DNA of 64,000 bases from Kitasatospora mediocidica KCTC 9733 (GTDB lineage: Bacteria; Actinomycetota; Actinomycetes; Streptomycetales; Streptomycetaceae). Each line of letters starts with the position of its first letter. Position 1 is the stretch's first letter. Below, one piece after another: positions 9,011 to 17,998 of the stretch. The DNA is taken from contig NZ_JQLN01000007.1 in assembly GCF_000744225.1 (NCBI RefSeq), forward strand, positions 124,001-188,000, written 5' to 3'. The translations under genes were made by a program, and so were the position numbers. The notes under the pieces were generated by a model that was not told the DNA's origin, did no database searches, and saw only the letters and a list, made by a program, of their open reading frames with translations.

Positions 9011-10709
9011 CCTCCGCCGCCTCCTCGTCGTAGCCGTGCACCCGCAGCAACTCGACCGCGTCCTCCCGGGCGTGGGTGTCGGCCCAGCGGCCCACCGTCG
9101 CGCGCAGCAGAAAGAGCCTCCTGGCGTCCGGCAGCGTGCTGTCGGGCTCGCGCAGCCGGGTGACGACGGCCGCCACGTCGTGGTGGCTGATCCGCTGCTC
9201 GTTCTCCAGGCAGCGCTCCAGCAGATCCCAGCTGTCACGCGCCGCGTCCCGGGCGTACAGGCGGACCGCGATCTCCGCGACGACCTGGGCGGACCCCTCG
9301 GGCCAGGCCAGCGGGTCGGAGGGGTCGGCCAACTCCTTGAGGGCGAGGAAGACGGCGTCCGACCGGCCGTCGGCCCGCAGCCTCGTGACGTAGTCGACGA
9401 ACAGCGCGGGGTCGGCGCCGTTGCGCAGGACCTTCGCGGTGAGCTTGCGCGCGGTCGACCGCGCCACCCGGTAGCGGTCGCTCGCGCGCTCGACCCTGCC
9501 GAGCAGCTCGGCGAGTTCGTTCCCCGAGCGGCCGTCGACGTGCTCGGCCGCGGCGATCCACAGCAGTCGCCGGCACTCCGCCTCGGCGTTGAAGTTCACC
9601 AGGACCTTGTCCAGGTCGGCCACCCTGGCTCGCGGCCGGGGCCCGCTCGCTCCGTCGGCCCCGATGGCGACGATGTCGGCGAGGAGGTCCCTGGTGCTCC
9701 TGGTGAGGGCCTGCGAGCGGTGCCAGGCGATGACGATCTCGGCCAACTCGTCGTTGCTCCGCCGGGCCGCGGCGTGCCGGCGGATCTCGTCGCACTTCTC
9801 GGGCCGCGTCGTCGCCAACTGGCCGCAGATCTCGACGATGTCGTGCCGGGACAACCGGGCGCCGACGTGTTCGACGAGGGTGTCGGGTCTGCCCGTCTCA
9901 CCGGCGATCAACCGGGCCACGATGCGCCTGGTCGTGATCACCTGCTCCGGGTCACCGAGCTGGGCGTCGACCCAGTTCTCCATGATCTGCTCGGCGGGGC
10001 TGAGCTGGTACAGCGCCCCGACCAGGTCGTGGAACTCCGCCGGATCGGTGTCCGCCGCCTGCGTCGAGCCGTGCCGGTCGATCGCGGACAGGGTCTGGAA
10101 GAGCAGCTTGGTGGCTTCCGCGTCGCAACCCTGGTCCCGCAGCAGGATGTAGAGCAGGACCTTGTCGAGATTGGTCCGTCCGGAGCTCGGCCGGGTGAAG
10201 ACGCGCAGCGTCTTGTCCACCAGGTCCTCCGCCCGCCGGCACTCCCGGACGAAGACGGCGACGTCCGGTGCGGTCCGCTGGCAGGCGACGTCGTGGACGA
10301 TGCCGTCGGTCAGCGGCGTGCCCTGCCACGTCCCGCCCTCGGCCTCCCACTGCTTGCAGGCCAGCTCCGCCGCGTGTTCGGCGCTCCGGCACAGGGCCGC
10401 GGTCGCCAGCATGTTGACGGAGTCCCAGTAGTTGAGGCGGTCCCTCGGTGGGGAGCCGGACCGGGAGGCGGGCGTCGACGCCGACGCCGCCGTGAGCAGG
10501 TCGTCGATGGAGCGGCTGACGGCGAAGACGTGCAGCAGGCGCAGCGCGGTGGCCGGCTGGGGCCCGTCATGGTCCGCGGTGCCCAGCCGGATGGCCTGCA
10601 TGCGTCGCACGAAGGTCTCGATCGAGCAGGTGGTCACCCACGCGTAGCCGGGGGCCGCGGGGCGCTCGTGGCCGTCCCCGGAGCCTTCGGTCGTCCGACC
10701 GTCACTCAT
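8991..10709 (-). CDS. Helical protein of unknown function, partner of the caspase-like gene
   Basis: 572 residues from the ATG at 10709, which overlaps the caspase gene's stop by four bases; the longer open frame upstream is not needed. No catalytic motif is recognised. The sequence is almost entirely predicted helix with repeated Ala/Leu/Arg-rich units, such as ALYQLSPAEQIMENWVDAQL, IVEICGQLATTRPEKCDEIR and DYVTRLRADGRSDAVFLAL, each about 35 to 45 residues, suggesting a superhelical scaffold. The protein at 53249-54985 has a C-terminal region of similar style. Being third in an EACC1-like/caspase operon, it may be the sensor or adaptor arm of a conflict system; that role is inferred only. 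Confidence 0.75.
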   Translation of the reverse strand: MSDGRTTEGSGDGHERPAAPGYAWVTTCSIETFVRRMQAIRLGTADHDGPQPATALRLLHVFAVSRSIDDLLTAASASTPASRSGSPPRDRLNYWDSVNMLATAALCRSAEHAAELACKQWEAEGGTWQGTPLTDGIVHDVACQRTAPDVAVFVRECRRAEDLVDKTLRVFTRPSSGRTNLDKVLLYILLRDQGCDAEATKLLFQTLSAIDRHGSTQAADTDPAEFHDLVGALYQLSPAEQIMENWVDAQLGDPEQVITTRRIVARLIAGETGRPDTLVEHVGARLSRHDIVEICGQLATTRPEKCDEIRRHAAARRSNDELAEIVIAWHRSQALTRSTRDLLADIVAIGADGASGPRPRARVADLDKVLVNFNAEAECRRLLWIAAAEHVDGRSGNELAELLGRVERASDRYRVARSTARKLTAKVLRNGADPALFVDYVTRLRADGRSDAVFLALKELADPSDPLAWPEGSAQVVAEIAVRLYARDAARDSWDLLERCLENEQRISHHDVAAVVTRLREPDSTLPDARRLFLLRATVGRWADTHAREDAVELLRVHGYDEEAAEVIRSLR

Positions 10710-11731
10710 GTACGCAGCGCCCGCTCCACCCGGTTCCAGTAACGGGCGAAGGTCTCGGCCTCCTGGAACCTCGCGTTCGCCTTCTCGTCGAGGTGGTGCG
10801 CGAGGGACCGACTGGCGTCGTCCGACCGCTTGTTGAGGGAGCCGACGATGTCTCCGAGCATCCGCTCGTCCGCGAGCAGCTCGTCGAGGTGGTGGTCCTG
10901 GTCCAGCATCAGGTGCCTGATCCACTCCTCGGCGCTCACCGGGATCCGGCTCTGGTCCCGCAACCTGCGCTCCATCTGGTTGGTGAAGAGGGGGGTGCCG
11001 TCACGGGCGTCGTTCAGCAACATGCCCGGCGCATGGTGCGCGCAGCCCTCCATCTCCCGCCTCACCGCCTCGCGCAGCAGGCCGATGGTGAGCCTGTCCA
11101 GGTGGTTCTTGGTGCCGCCCGCCAGGACGCGGAGCAGATGTCCGCTGAAGGGCGTGCAGCGGTCCAGCGGCGCGGGCAGGGCCGAGCAGCCCTCGGCGTC
11201 GGCGGCCCTGACGTTCCGGACGGCCGTGAAGACGCAACTGCCCTCGTCCCGCCCGCCGAGCACCCCGGGGAGGACCCCCGCATCGCCCTCACCGCTCAGG
11301 ACCGGCAGCATGTTCGAGTAGCAGCAGTCGGCTATCAGCACCTTCAGCCGTGCTTCGGCCTTGCGCATGGCGCGGTAGAGGTACCAGCTGGACAGCCAGG
11401 TCCACGGCTTGTCCTTGTACGAGGAACCCACCGAGAAGTGGACCTGACCACCTGGAACGTCACTCCAGTACTGGCCGTGGCCGACGTAGACCACCAACAG
11501 GATGTCCTCCGGCCCGGTCGCGTCCGCGGCCTCCTGCAGCGCCCGCATGACGCCGTCCGCGGTCCGCACCTCCTCGCCGACCAGCACCCGGTAGCTCTCG
11601 GGGCCCCACATCGGGTCGCCGGCCAGGGCCTCTCCGTACATCAGGGCACTCGGCCGGATCGTGGGATGCCCGGGAATGCCCGAGTCCTCGGCGTACTCAC
11701 CTGGTCCGATCACCAACGCCCTGGACGCCAT
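10706..11731 (-). CDS. Caspase-like cysteine protease (peptidase C14 fold)
   Basis: 341 residues from the ATG at 11731. The fold starts MASRALVIGPGEY, the catalytic His is in VVYVGHGQYW (about residue 95) and the catalytic Cys in LIADCCYSN (about 140), the His-Cys dyad of caspases and metacaspases. The C-terminal half (LLREAVRREMEGC onward) is helical and follows the TVFTAVR/PFSGHLLRVLAGG block usual in actinobacterial caspase-family effectors. It starts two bases after the small EACC1-like gene and overlaps the helical gene downstream by ATGA, giving a compact three-gene unit. Likely cleaves a self or partner protein on activation. Confidence 0.85.
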   Translation of the reverse strand: MASRALVIGPGEYAEDSGIPGHPTIRPSALMYGEALAGDPMWGPESYRVLVGEEVRTADGVMRALQEAADATGPEDILLVVYVGHGQYWSDVPGGQVHFSVGSSYKDKPWTWLSSWYLYRAMRKAEARLKVLIADCCYSNMLPVLSGEGDAGVLPGVLGGRDEGSCVFTAVRNVRAADAEGCSALPAPLDRCTPFSGHLLRVLAGGTKNHLDRLTIGLLREAVRREMEGCAHHAPGMLLNDARDGTPLFTNQMERRLRDQSRIPVSAEEWIRHLMLDQDHHLDELLADERMLGDIVGSLNKRSDDASRSLAHHLDEKANARFQEAETFARYWNRVERALRT

Positions 11732-11732
11732 C

Positions 11733-12137
11733 TCAGCCGTCCACCCCCTCCGCACCCGACGCCTCGGCGGCGGTCGCCCCGGCACCGGCCGCCTCCGCAT
11801 CGGGTACGGGCTCCGCGCGGACCGACGCCTCCGGCTTGTCGAGCCGCTCCTCGCGCCAGCGCTCGACGACCCGCTTCGCGCGCTCGACCGCCGCCTCGTA
11901 CGCCATCTCGGCCGTCTTGCTCGCCACTGCCACCAAGAGGATCTCGACGAGGCCACCACTGAGGACCTTGCCCTCGTCAACCGGCTCCTCGTGCCATCGC
12001 AGACCCGTCTCCGCCGCCAGCTCGTCGAGCAGCCGCGACGCGTCGTCCAGCCCCAGCGACCCCTTGAGCGACACCGAAATCCTGGTCCCCACGCCCGCCC
12101 CCAGCTCGCTGCCAGCCGTCTCGCCCAGCCTACCCAC
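11733..12137 (-). CDS. Small EACC1-like effector-associated protein
   Basis: 134 residues from a GTG at 12137; a start a few codons later, near VGTRISVSLKG, is equally possible. The pattern of a beta strand (ISVSLKGSL), a helix (DDASRLLDELAAETG), a Gly-rich turn (KVLSGGLVEILLVAVASKTA) and a helix (AVERAKRVVERWREE) resembles EACC1, the small constant component reported beside caspase and trypsin-like effectors in actinobacterial conflict systems. The tail is Ala/Glu-rich and disordered. Its stop is one base from the caspase start. I call it from shape and context, not from a search. Confidence 0.6.
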   Translation of the reverse strand: MGRLGETAGSELGAGVGTRISVSLKGSLGLDDASRLLDELAAETGLRWHEEPVDEGKVLSGGLVEILLVAVASKTAEMAYEAAVERAKRVVERWREERLDKPEASVRAEPVPDAEAAGAGATAAEASGAEGVDG

Positions 12138-12174
12138 CCCAACAGGGCTTCATCCACTGAATGCTGATGATACG

Positions 12175-12187
12175 TCAGTTGAACTGA
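12175..12187. promoter_or_regulatory. 13-bp palindrome TCAGTTGAACTGA
   Basis: Perfect 6-base arms around one G, in the 273-bp divergent gap between the EACC1-like operon and the LapA-like gene. It is placed where an operator for either unit could be. No promoter elements can be tied to it with confidence. Confidence 0.3.
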
Positions 12188-12410
12188 TCACCTGGCAGAT
12201 CGACGGCACGGCGGTCCGGGCGCCCGCGCGGGCGAAGGGCCAGGCGGTGTGCGGCGCGCCGACGGCGTGTCAGAGCCGGACCGGCGCTCCGAGCGGATTG
12301 ACTGAACCGGCGATCACCCGGGGCCGGCGAGGGCCGGACCTCCCTGGCGCGCTGGACGGGGACCGCGGCGGCCCGCGAGGTCGCCCGCGCGAGGCGGAAG
12401 GAGCACGGCG

Positions 12411-12662
12411 ATGACAGAGCACAGCACGCAGACGCCACCGCGGGGCAAGAAGTGGTGGCGCGCCGGGTGGTTCCTACCGACCGTGCTGGCGGTGCTCTCC
12501 GTGATCTTCATCGTGGAGAACAGGGCGAGCACGGAGATCCGGCTGATCATCCCGACGGTCACGATGCCGCTGTGGGCGGCCCTGCTGGGCATCTGGGTCG
12601 TCGGCGCGCTCACCGGTCTGTTCATCGCACGGCGACGGGCGAACCGGCGGACCGGTCAGTAG
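12411..12662 (+). CDS. LapA-like (DUF1049) small membrane protein
   Basis: 83 residues with a good GGAAGGAG site before the ATG. Two membrane helices are visible: about 20-38 (FLPTVLAVLSVIFIVENR, with the family's V-x-F-I-V-E-N motif) and about 50-72 (PLWAALLGIWVVGALTGLF), then a basic tail RRRANRR. LapA-domain proteins are small inner-membrane proteins; in enterobacteria LapA acts in lipopolysaccharide assembly control, but in Gram-positives the role is unknown. It is followed after 9 bases by an antiporter gene and probably shares its transcript. Confidence 0.82.
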   Translation: MTEHSTQTPPRGKKWWRAGWFLPTVLAVLSVIFIVENRASTEIRLIIPTVTMPLWAALLGIWVVGALTGLFIARRRANRRTGQ

Positions 12663-12671
12663 GGCGCTCCG

Positions 12672-13985
12672 ATGAACCCGTGGGCGATGTCGGCGGCGGG
12701 CGTGCTGGTCGTGGCCTATGCGGCGCTCTCCCGGCGGCTGGCCACGACGGTGGTCTCCGGGCCGTTGGTGTTCGTCGCGGCCGGCCTGGCGCTCGGGCCC
12801 CTCGGCCTGGACCTGGTCTCCCAGGACACCGATCTGGAGCGGGTCCGGGCGCTGCTGGAGGGCGCCTTGGCCCTGGTGCTGTTCACCGACGCGGCGGCGA
12901 TCCGGGGCCGGGAGCTGCGTCGCGAGGGCTTCCTGCCACTGCGGCTGCTGACGGTCGGGCTGCCGTTGACCATGGCGCTGGGGTGGCTGCTCGCCTGGCC
13001 CCTGCTGCCGGGCCTGGGCGGGTGGGAGCTGGCGCTGTTGGGCGTCATCCTGGCGCCGACGGACGCCGCGCTGGGCCAGCAGGCCGTCGCCGACCGGCGG
13101 GTGCCGGCGCTGGTGCGCCATGGCCTGGGCGTGGAGTCGGGGCTGAACGACGGTCTGGCGCTGCCGTTCTTCCTGTTGGCGCTGGCGGCCGCGGGTGGCG
13201 GGCACGGTGGCCAGCCGGGAGTCGGCGAGACCTTCCTGCGGGCCTTGCTGCTCAGTGGCGCCATCGGGGCGGTCGTGGGCGGGCTCGGTGCGAGGGTGCT
13301 GCGGTGGTCGCTCGCACGCGGCTGGATCACGCCGGGCTGGCGTCAGCTGCTGGCCGTCGCGCTGCCCGCGATCGCCTACGCGCTGGCCGTCGAGGCGCAG
13401 GGCAGCGGCTTCATCGCGGTGTGGGTGGCGGGCCTGGCGTTCGGGAACGGCCTGCGGGCCCGGGCCGGCGACGAGCCGTCGGGGTCCGCTGAGGAACGGA
13501 CCGGCCAGAGCGTCGAGCTGACGGAGCGTCTGGGCCTGCTGCTGGCCCTGCTGAGCTTCCTGTTCTTCGGCGCGGTGATCCTGGGACCCACGCTGGAGCA
13601 CCTCACCTGGCGGACGCTGCTCTATGCGGTGCTCAGCCTCACGGTCGTACGGATGGCTCCGGTGGCCCTCGCGCTGACCGGGACCGGACTGCGTCCGGCG
13701 ACCGTCGGCTATCTCGGCTGGTTCGGGCCGCGCGGGCTCGCCTCGCTGGTGTTCGGCCTGCTCGCCCTGGAGGACCACCTGCCCGGGGTGGGCGTGTTGA
13801 GCGCAGTCGTGGCCCTGACCGTGGGCCTGAGCGTCTGCCTGCACGGCGCCTCCGCCGCCTGGCTGGGATCGCGCTACGGCGACTGGTACGCGCGGACGGT
13901 GCGCTCGTCCCCGGGCCTGACGGAGAGCAGCCACGTGCCCGAGGCGGCCGTGGCAACGCCCCGGGGCGGGCGGGACTCCGCGTAG
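12672..13985 (+). CDS. CPA-type cation:proton antiporter
   Basis: 437 residues with about 12 membrane segments. The LVLFTDAAAIRG and GVILAPTDAALGQQAV blocks correspond to the transmembrane 4-5 region of NhaP/CPA1 antiporters, where the Asp pair carries the ion. GWFGPRGLASLVFGLLAL near residue 355 is another family signature. It exchanges Na+ or K+ for H+ across the membrane. It is probably co-transcribed with the LapA-like gene. The frame continues in a coding-like way beyond its TAG stop (next entry). Confidence 0.88.
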   Translation: MNPWAMSAAGVLVVAYAALSRRLATTVVSGPLVFVAAGLALGPLGLDLVSQDTDLERVRALLEGALALVLFTDAAAIRGRELRREGFLPLRLLTVGLPLTMALGWLLAWPLLPGLGGWELALLGVILAPTDAALGQQAVADRRVPALVRHGLGVESGLNDGLALPFFLLALAAAGGGHGGQPGVGETFLRALLLSGAIGAVVGGLGARVLRWSLARGWITPGWRQLLAVALPAIAYALAVEAQGSGFIAVWVAGLAFGNGLRARAGDEPSGSAEERTGQSVELTERLGLLLALLSFLFFGAVILGPTLEHLTWRTLLYAVLSLTVVRMAPVALALTGTGLRPATVGYLGWFGPRGLASLVFGLLALEDHLPGVGVLSAVVALTVGLSVCLHGASAAWLGSRYGDWYARTVRSSPGLTESSHVPEAAVATPRGGRDSA

Positions 13986-14207
13986 GCGTGTCAGACACGG
14001 CCCGACCCGGCCGCCCCGGCCGACCCGGCCTTCCGGGTCCTGGTGGCCGACTGCGCCACGCGCCTGGAGTCCCTCATCGACGCCGAGGTCGGCGCCGACG
14101 ACCGCGCCTGGGTCACCGAACGACCCCACCTGCTCGGCCGGCCCACCTGGCGCGGCGACACCGCCCGGCTCGCAGCCGCCCCGGTCAGTGCTGCTGGGCG
14201 GCCTTGA
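13986..14207 (+). pseudogene. Coding-like remnant after the antiporter stop
   Basis: The antiporter frame continues without interruption for 73 codons after its TAG to the next stop at 14205. The text is protein-like rather than random GC-rich sequence: FRVLVADCATRLESLID, then WVTERPHLLGRPTWRGDTA. There is no obvious start codon or ribosome-binding site, so it is best seen as the 3' remnant of a lost gene. I do not recognise the family. Its end overlaps the convergent M1 peptidase gene by 23 bases. Confidence 0.35.
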
Positions 14208-15669
14208 TCTGCTGCCAGGAGCGGGGTTCGGCCGTCGGCGTGCTGGGGGCGGCGAGGTGGGGCCTGGCGGTGGCGGGGAGGGCGGTCGGCTTGGACGGGG
14301 TGTAGAGCCAGGTCTGGAAGAGGCCGTCGAGGTTCTTGCCGGAGAGGCGTTCGGCGAGTGCCTGGAACTGGGCGATGGTGCCGTTGCCGTAGCGGTGCTC
14401 GGTGGGCCACGCCTTGAGCAGCTTGAAGAAGGCGTCGTCGCCGATGGTGGTGCGCAGCACCTGGATGGCGAGGGCGCCCCGGTCGTAGACCGCGTCGGCG
14501 AACTGGTTGTCCGCGCCGGGGTCGCCGGGCTTCACGGTCCAGAAGGCGTCGTCCGCCGGGTGCGAGGTGTAGACGTAGTCGGCGAGTTGCTGGGTGGTGC
14601 CCTCGTCCTCGTGCTCCGACCAGAGCCACTGCGCGTAGGTGGCGAAGCCCTCGTTGAGCCAGATGTCGCTCCAGCGCTCCAGCGAGACGCTGTCGCCGTA
14701 CCACTGGTGTGCCAGCTCGTGGACGACGACCGAGGTGTTGGCGCCGCCCGCGAACTGCGCCGGGCTGTAGAAGACCCGGGTCTGGGTCTCCAGGGCGTAG
14801 TGGGTGGGGACGGCGGGGACGTAGCCGCCGGCCGAACTGAACGGGTACGGGCCGAAGTACCCGCTCAGCCAGTCGACCAGTTCGCCGGTGCGCTCGACGC
14901 TGGCGCGGGCGGCGTCGGCGTTGTCGCCGAGGTTCTGGCTGTAGGCGTTGACGACGGGGACGCCGGCGGGGCTGGTGCCGGTGGTGAGGTCGAACCTGCC
15001 GATCGCCAGGGTCGTGAGGTAGGTCGCCTGCGGCTTGTTCTCGCGCCAGTCGTAGCGGGTCCAGCCCAGCTGGGAGCGCTGCGAGGTGAGCACGCCGTTG
15101 CTGATCGCCTGGGTGCCGTCGGGGACGAGGACCGAGACGTCGAAGGTGGCCTTGTCCGACGGGTGGTCGTTACTGGGGAACCACCACCAGGCGGCCTCCG
15201 GCTCGTCGGCGATCACCGCGCCGTCGGACGTGCGCTGCCAGGCCGTGAAGCCGTAGCGGGAGACCGTGGAGGGCAGACCGGCGTACCGGACCACGATGGT
15301 GGTCTGACTGCCCTTGGCGAGCGGGGTGGCGGGCGTGATCTCCAGCTCCTGGACCCCGGTCTCGGCGAACTTCGCCGGGTGGCCGTCGACCAGCACCTGG
15401 CTGACGTCGAGCGCGAAGTCCAGGTCGAAGCGGGAGAGGTCCTGGGTGGCGGTGGCTAGGAGCGTCGCGGTGCCCTCCAGCCGGTCGGTGGCGGGCTGGT
15501 ACTTCAGCCGCAGGTCGTAGTGCGAGACCCGGTAGCCGCCGTTCCCGTAGGTCGGGTAGTAGGGGTCGCCGGCACCCGGCGCACCCGGGGTCGGGGTCAC
15601 CGCCGAGGCCGGGACGGCCAGGAGCAGGGTGGCCGCGGCCACGGCCGGGACGAGCAGCTTCTTGCGCAC
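14185..15669 (-). CDS. Secreted M1 family metallopeptidase
   Basis: 494 residues from the GTG at 15669 (GGAGGATTCCC upstream). An N-terminal Sec signal (KKLLVPAVAAATLLLAVPASA) precedes the aminopeptidase-N-like beta domain. The zinc site is HELAHQWYGD with the third ligand Glu in WLNEGFATYAQWLW, the HEXXH-(18)-E gluzincin motif. The protein is short for M1: it ends about 130 residues after the catalytic domain and lacks the large ERAP-type C-terminal domain, as do many secreted Streptomyces members. Role: extracellular aminopeptidase for peptide nutrition. Confidence 0.88.
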   Translation of the reverse strand: MRKKLLVPAVAAATLLLAVPASAVTPTPGAPGAGDPYYPTYGNGGYRVSHYDLRLKYQPATDRLEGTATLLATATQDLSRFDLDFALDVSQVLVDGHPAKFAETGVQELEITPATPLAKGSQTTIVVRYAGLPSTVSRYGFTAWQRTSDGAVIADEPEAAWWWFPSNDHPSDKATFDVSVLVPDGTQAISNGVLTSQRSQLGWTRYDWRENKPQATYLTTLAIGRFDLTTGTSPAGVPVVNAYSQNLGDNADAARASVERTGELVDWLSGYFGPYPFSSAGGYVPAVPTHYALETQTRVFYSPAQFAGGANTSVVVHELAHQWYGDSVSLERWSDIWLNEGFATYAQWLWSEHEDEGTTQQLADYVYTSHPADDAFWTVKPGDPGADNQFADAVYDRGALAIQVLRTTIGDDAFFKLLKAWPTEHRYGNGTIAQFQALAERLSGKNLDGLFQTWLYTPSKPTALPATARPHLAAPSTPTAEPRSWQQIKAAQQH

Positions 15670-15844
15670 GGGAATCCTCCGGATCGGTCGTTGGTGACGC
15701 CGTCTCGGATTCATGTCCCGCCGGCAGGCCGGGTACGCGCGATTTATGAGGTGTTCATGCCCAGAAACGTCCCGAGGGCGACCGGGTGAGGGGGGCCGGG
15801 GGGTGCCGGGCGGCCGGAGGCCATGCGTATGATCTTCGTCCATC

Positions 15845-17788
15845 ATGAGTATAGAAGCCGCTAAGAGCGCGCCCGAAAGCCACAGACCCAGCCACCGACC
15901 GGGCCTGGCAGCCCTGACACTCGGCGCGCTGGGCGTCGTCTTCGGCGACATCGGGACGAGTCCCCTGTACGCGATCCAGACCGTCTTCACCGCCGACGGG
16001 CACGCGGTCGGGACGAGCCCGGACGAGGTCTACGGGGTCATCTCCCTGGTGTTCTGGGCGATCACCCTGATCGTCTCGGTCAAGTACGTGACGTTCATCC
16101 TGCGCGCCGACAACGGCGGCGAGGGCGGCATCATGGCACTGACCGCCCTCGTGCAGAAGCTGTCCTTCAAGTCCGCGCGCACCAAGGTGATCCTGGTGGC
16201 GCTCGGGATCTTCGGGGCGTCGCTCTTCTACGGCGACGGGATGATCACCCCGGCGATCTCGGTGCTGTCGGCCGTCGAGGGTCTGAAGGTCGCGGCTCCG
16301 GGTCTGAGCTCCCTCGTGGTCCCGGCGACGATCGCGGTGCTGGTGCTGCTCTTCGCGATCCAGCGCTACGGCACCACGCTGGTGGGCAATCTGTTCGGCC
16401 CGGTCATGGCGGTGTGGTTCCTGATCCTGGCCACCGCCGGCGGGTTCGAGGTCGCGAACCACCCCGCGATCTTCCAGGCCCTGTCACCCCTGTACGGCCT
16501 GCGCTTCATCGTGGACCACGGGATGATCGCCTTCGTGGCACTGGCGTCCGTCGTCCTGGCCGTGACCGGTGCGGAGGCGCTCTACGCGGACATGGGCCAC
16601 TTCGGCAGGTCGCCGATCCACCGGGCCTGGTTCTTCATGGTCTTCCCGGCGCTGACGCTCAACTACCTGGGCCAGGGCTCGCTCATCCTGCGCTCGCCGT
16701 CGGCGGTGGCGAACCCGTTCTTCCTGATGCTGCCCGGCTGGGCGCAGATCCCGATGGTGGTGCTGGCGACCATCGCCACCGTCATCGCCTCGCAGGCGGT
16801 CATCTCCGGCGCGTTCAGCGTCACCCGCCAGGCGGTGCAGCTCGGGTTCCTGCCCCACCTGACGATTCGCCACACCTCGGAGCACGAGGTCGGCCAGGTG
16901 TACGCACCGGTGATCAACTGGGGTCTGTTCGGTGCGGTCGTCGCGCTGGTGGTGGGCTTCGGCTCCTCCGCCGCACTCGCCTCGGCGTACGGCGTCGCGG
17001 TCACCGCGACCTTCGTGCTCAACACCGTGCTCTTCCTGGCCGTGGCACGCAACCTGATGCGCAAGCCGATCTGGCTGGTCGCGCTCGGGGCCGTGGTGTT
17101 CCTGACGACCGAGATCGCGTTCTTCGCGGCGAACCTGACCAAGGTCGTCCACGGCGGCTGGCTGCCGCTGCTGGTCGCGTTCACGATCTTCACGATCCTG
17201 ATCACCTGGCAGCGCGGCCGACAGATCGTCACCCCGAACCGGACCGCGCTGGAAGGCCCGCTGCGCGCGTTCGTCGACGAGGTCGACGCGATGGACCCGC
17301 CGGTGCACCGGGTCGACGGCACCGCGGTCTTTCTCAACGCCAACATCGAGACCACTCCGCTCGCGCTGCGGGCCAACGTCGAGCACAACCACACACTGCA
17401 CAAGAACGTGGTCATCCTGTCGGTCGTCGTGGAACGGGTGCCCACCGTCCCCGAGTCCGAGCGGTGCGCCTTCGACGACCTCGGCCACAGCGACGACGGC
17501 ATCACGCACCTCACCGCGCGGTTCGGCTTCCAGGACGAGCCCAACATCCCGCAGGTGCTGCGGCTCGCCGCACAGCATCCCGACGCGGGCGAGATCCACG
17601 GGCTGCGGGTGGACGAGGTGTCCTACTTCCTGTCCCGGATGACCATCATCAGGACCGACACCCCGGGCATGCGCAGGTGGCGCAAGAAGCTCTTCCTCGC
17701 GATCTCCAACAACGCGAGCAGCCCGGTCGTGTACTTCGGGCTCCCCAGCGACCGGTGCGTCATCATGGGCGCCCAGGTCTCGGTGTGA
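15845..17788 (+). CDS. kup: KUP-type low-affinity potassium transporter
   Basis: 647 residues. The start region LGALGVVFGDIGTSPLYAIQTVF is the hallmark of KUP/HAK transporters; ADNGGEGGIMALTALV and YGDGMITPAISVLSAVEGL follow in order. There are about 12 membrane helices up to residue 450 and a C-terminal cytoplasmic domain of about 190 residues, the usual KUP layout. It takes up K+ with H+. It is divergent from the M1 peptidase gene with 175 bases between. I looked for a c-di-AMP riboswitch in that gap and saw nothing convincing. Confidence 0.93.
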   Translation: MSIEAAKSAPESHRPSHRPGLAALTLGALGVVFGDIGTSPLYAIQTVFTADGHAVGTSPDEVYGVISLVFWAITLIVSVKYVTFILRADNGGEGGIMALTALVQKLSFKSARTKVILVALGIFGASLFYGDGMITPAISVLSAVEGLKVAAPGLSSLVVPATIAVLVLLFAIQRYGTTLVGNLFGPVMAVWFLILATAGGFEVANHPAIFQALSPLYGLRFIVDHGMIAFVALASVVLAVTGAEALYADMGHFGRSPIHRAWFFMVFPALTLNYLGQGSLILRSPSAVANPFFLMLPGWAQIPMVVLATIATVIASQAVISGAFSVTRQAVQLGFLPHLTIRHTSEHEVGQVYAPVINWGLFGAVVALVVGFGSSAALASAYGVAVTATFVLNTVLFLAVARNLMRKPIWLVALGAVVFLTTEIAFFAANLTKVVHGGWLPLLVAFTIFTILITWQRGRQIVTPNRTALEGPLRAFVDEVDAMDPPVHRVDGTAVFLNANIETTPLALRANVEHNHTLHKNVVILSVVVERVPTVPESERCAFDDLGHSDDGITHLTARFGFQDEPNIPQVLRLAAQHPDAGEIHGLRVDEVSYFLSRMTIIRTDTPGMRRWRKKLFLAISNNASSPVVYFGLPSDRCVIMGAQVSV

Positions 17789-17998
17789 CGCGGTAAGTAG
17801 GGCCGGGTGGTGGGGCGCGGTCGGCGGTCCGTCCCGAAGTGTTCGCCGACCGTTCCCCTCCGCGGGACTCCCGATCACGACTACCGACCGGTAACGTGCG
17901 CTCCCGGCCTGCCGTTGCTCGGCGCCGGCCACCCGTCGTACACCGTTCACCGCCGGCGCCGTCAGGGCCTCTGGCGGTGTGTCACAAGGGGGACACCC

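Noticed and set aside
15670..15844. c-di-AMP riboswitch ahead of kup
   Set aside because: The gap is short, and I could not find the conserved core or the paired stems; nothing beyond a normal promoter region is supported.
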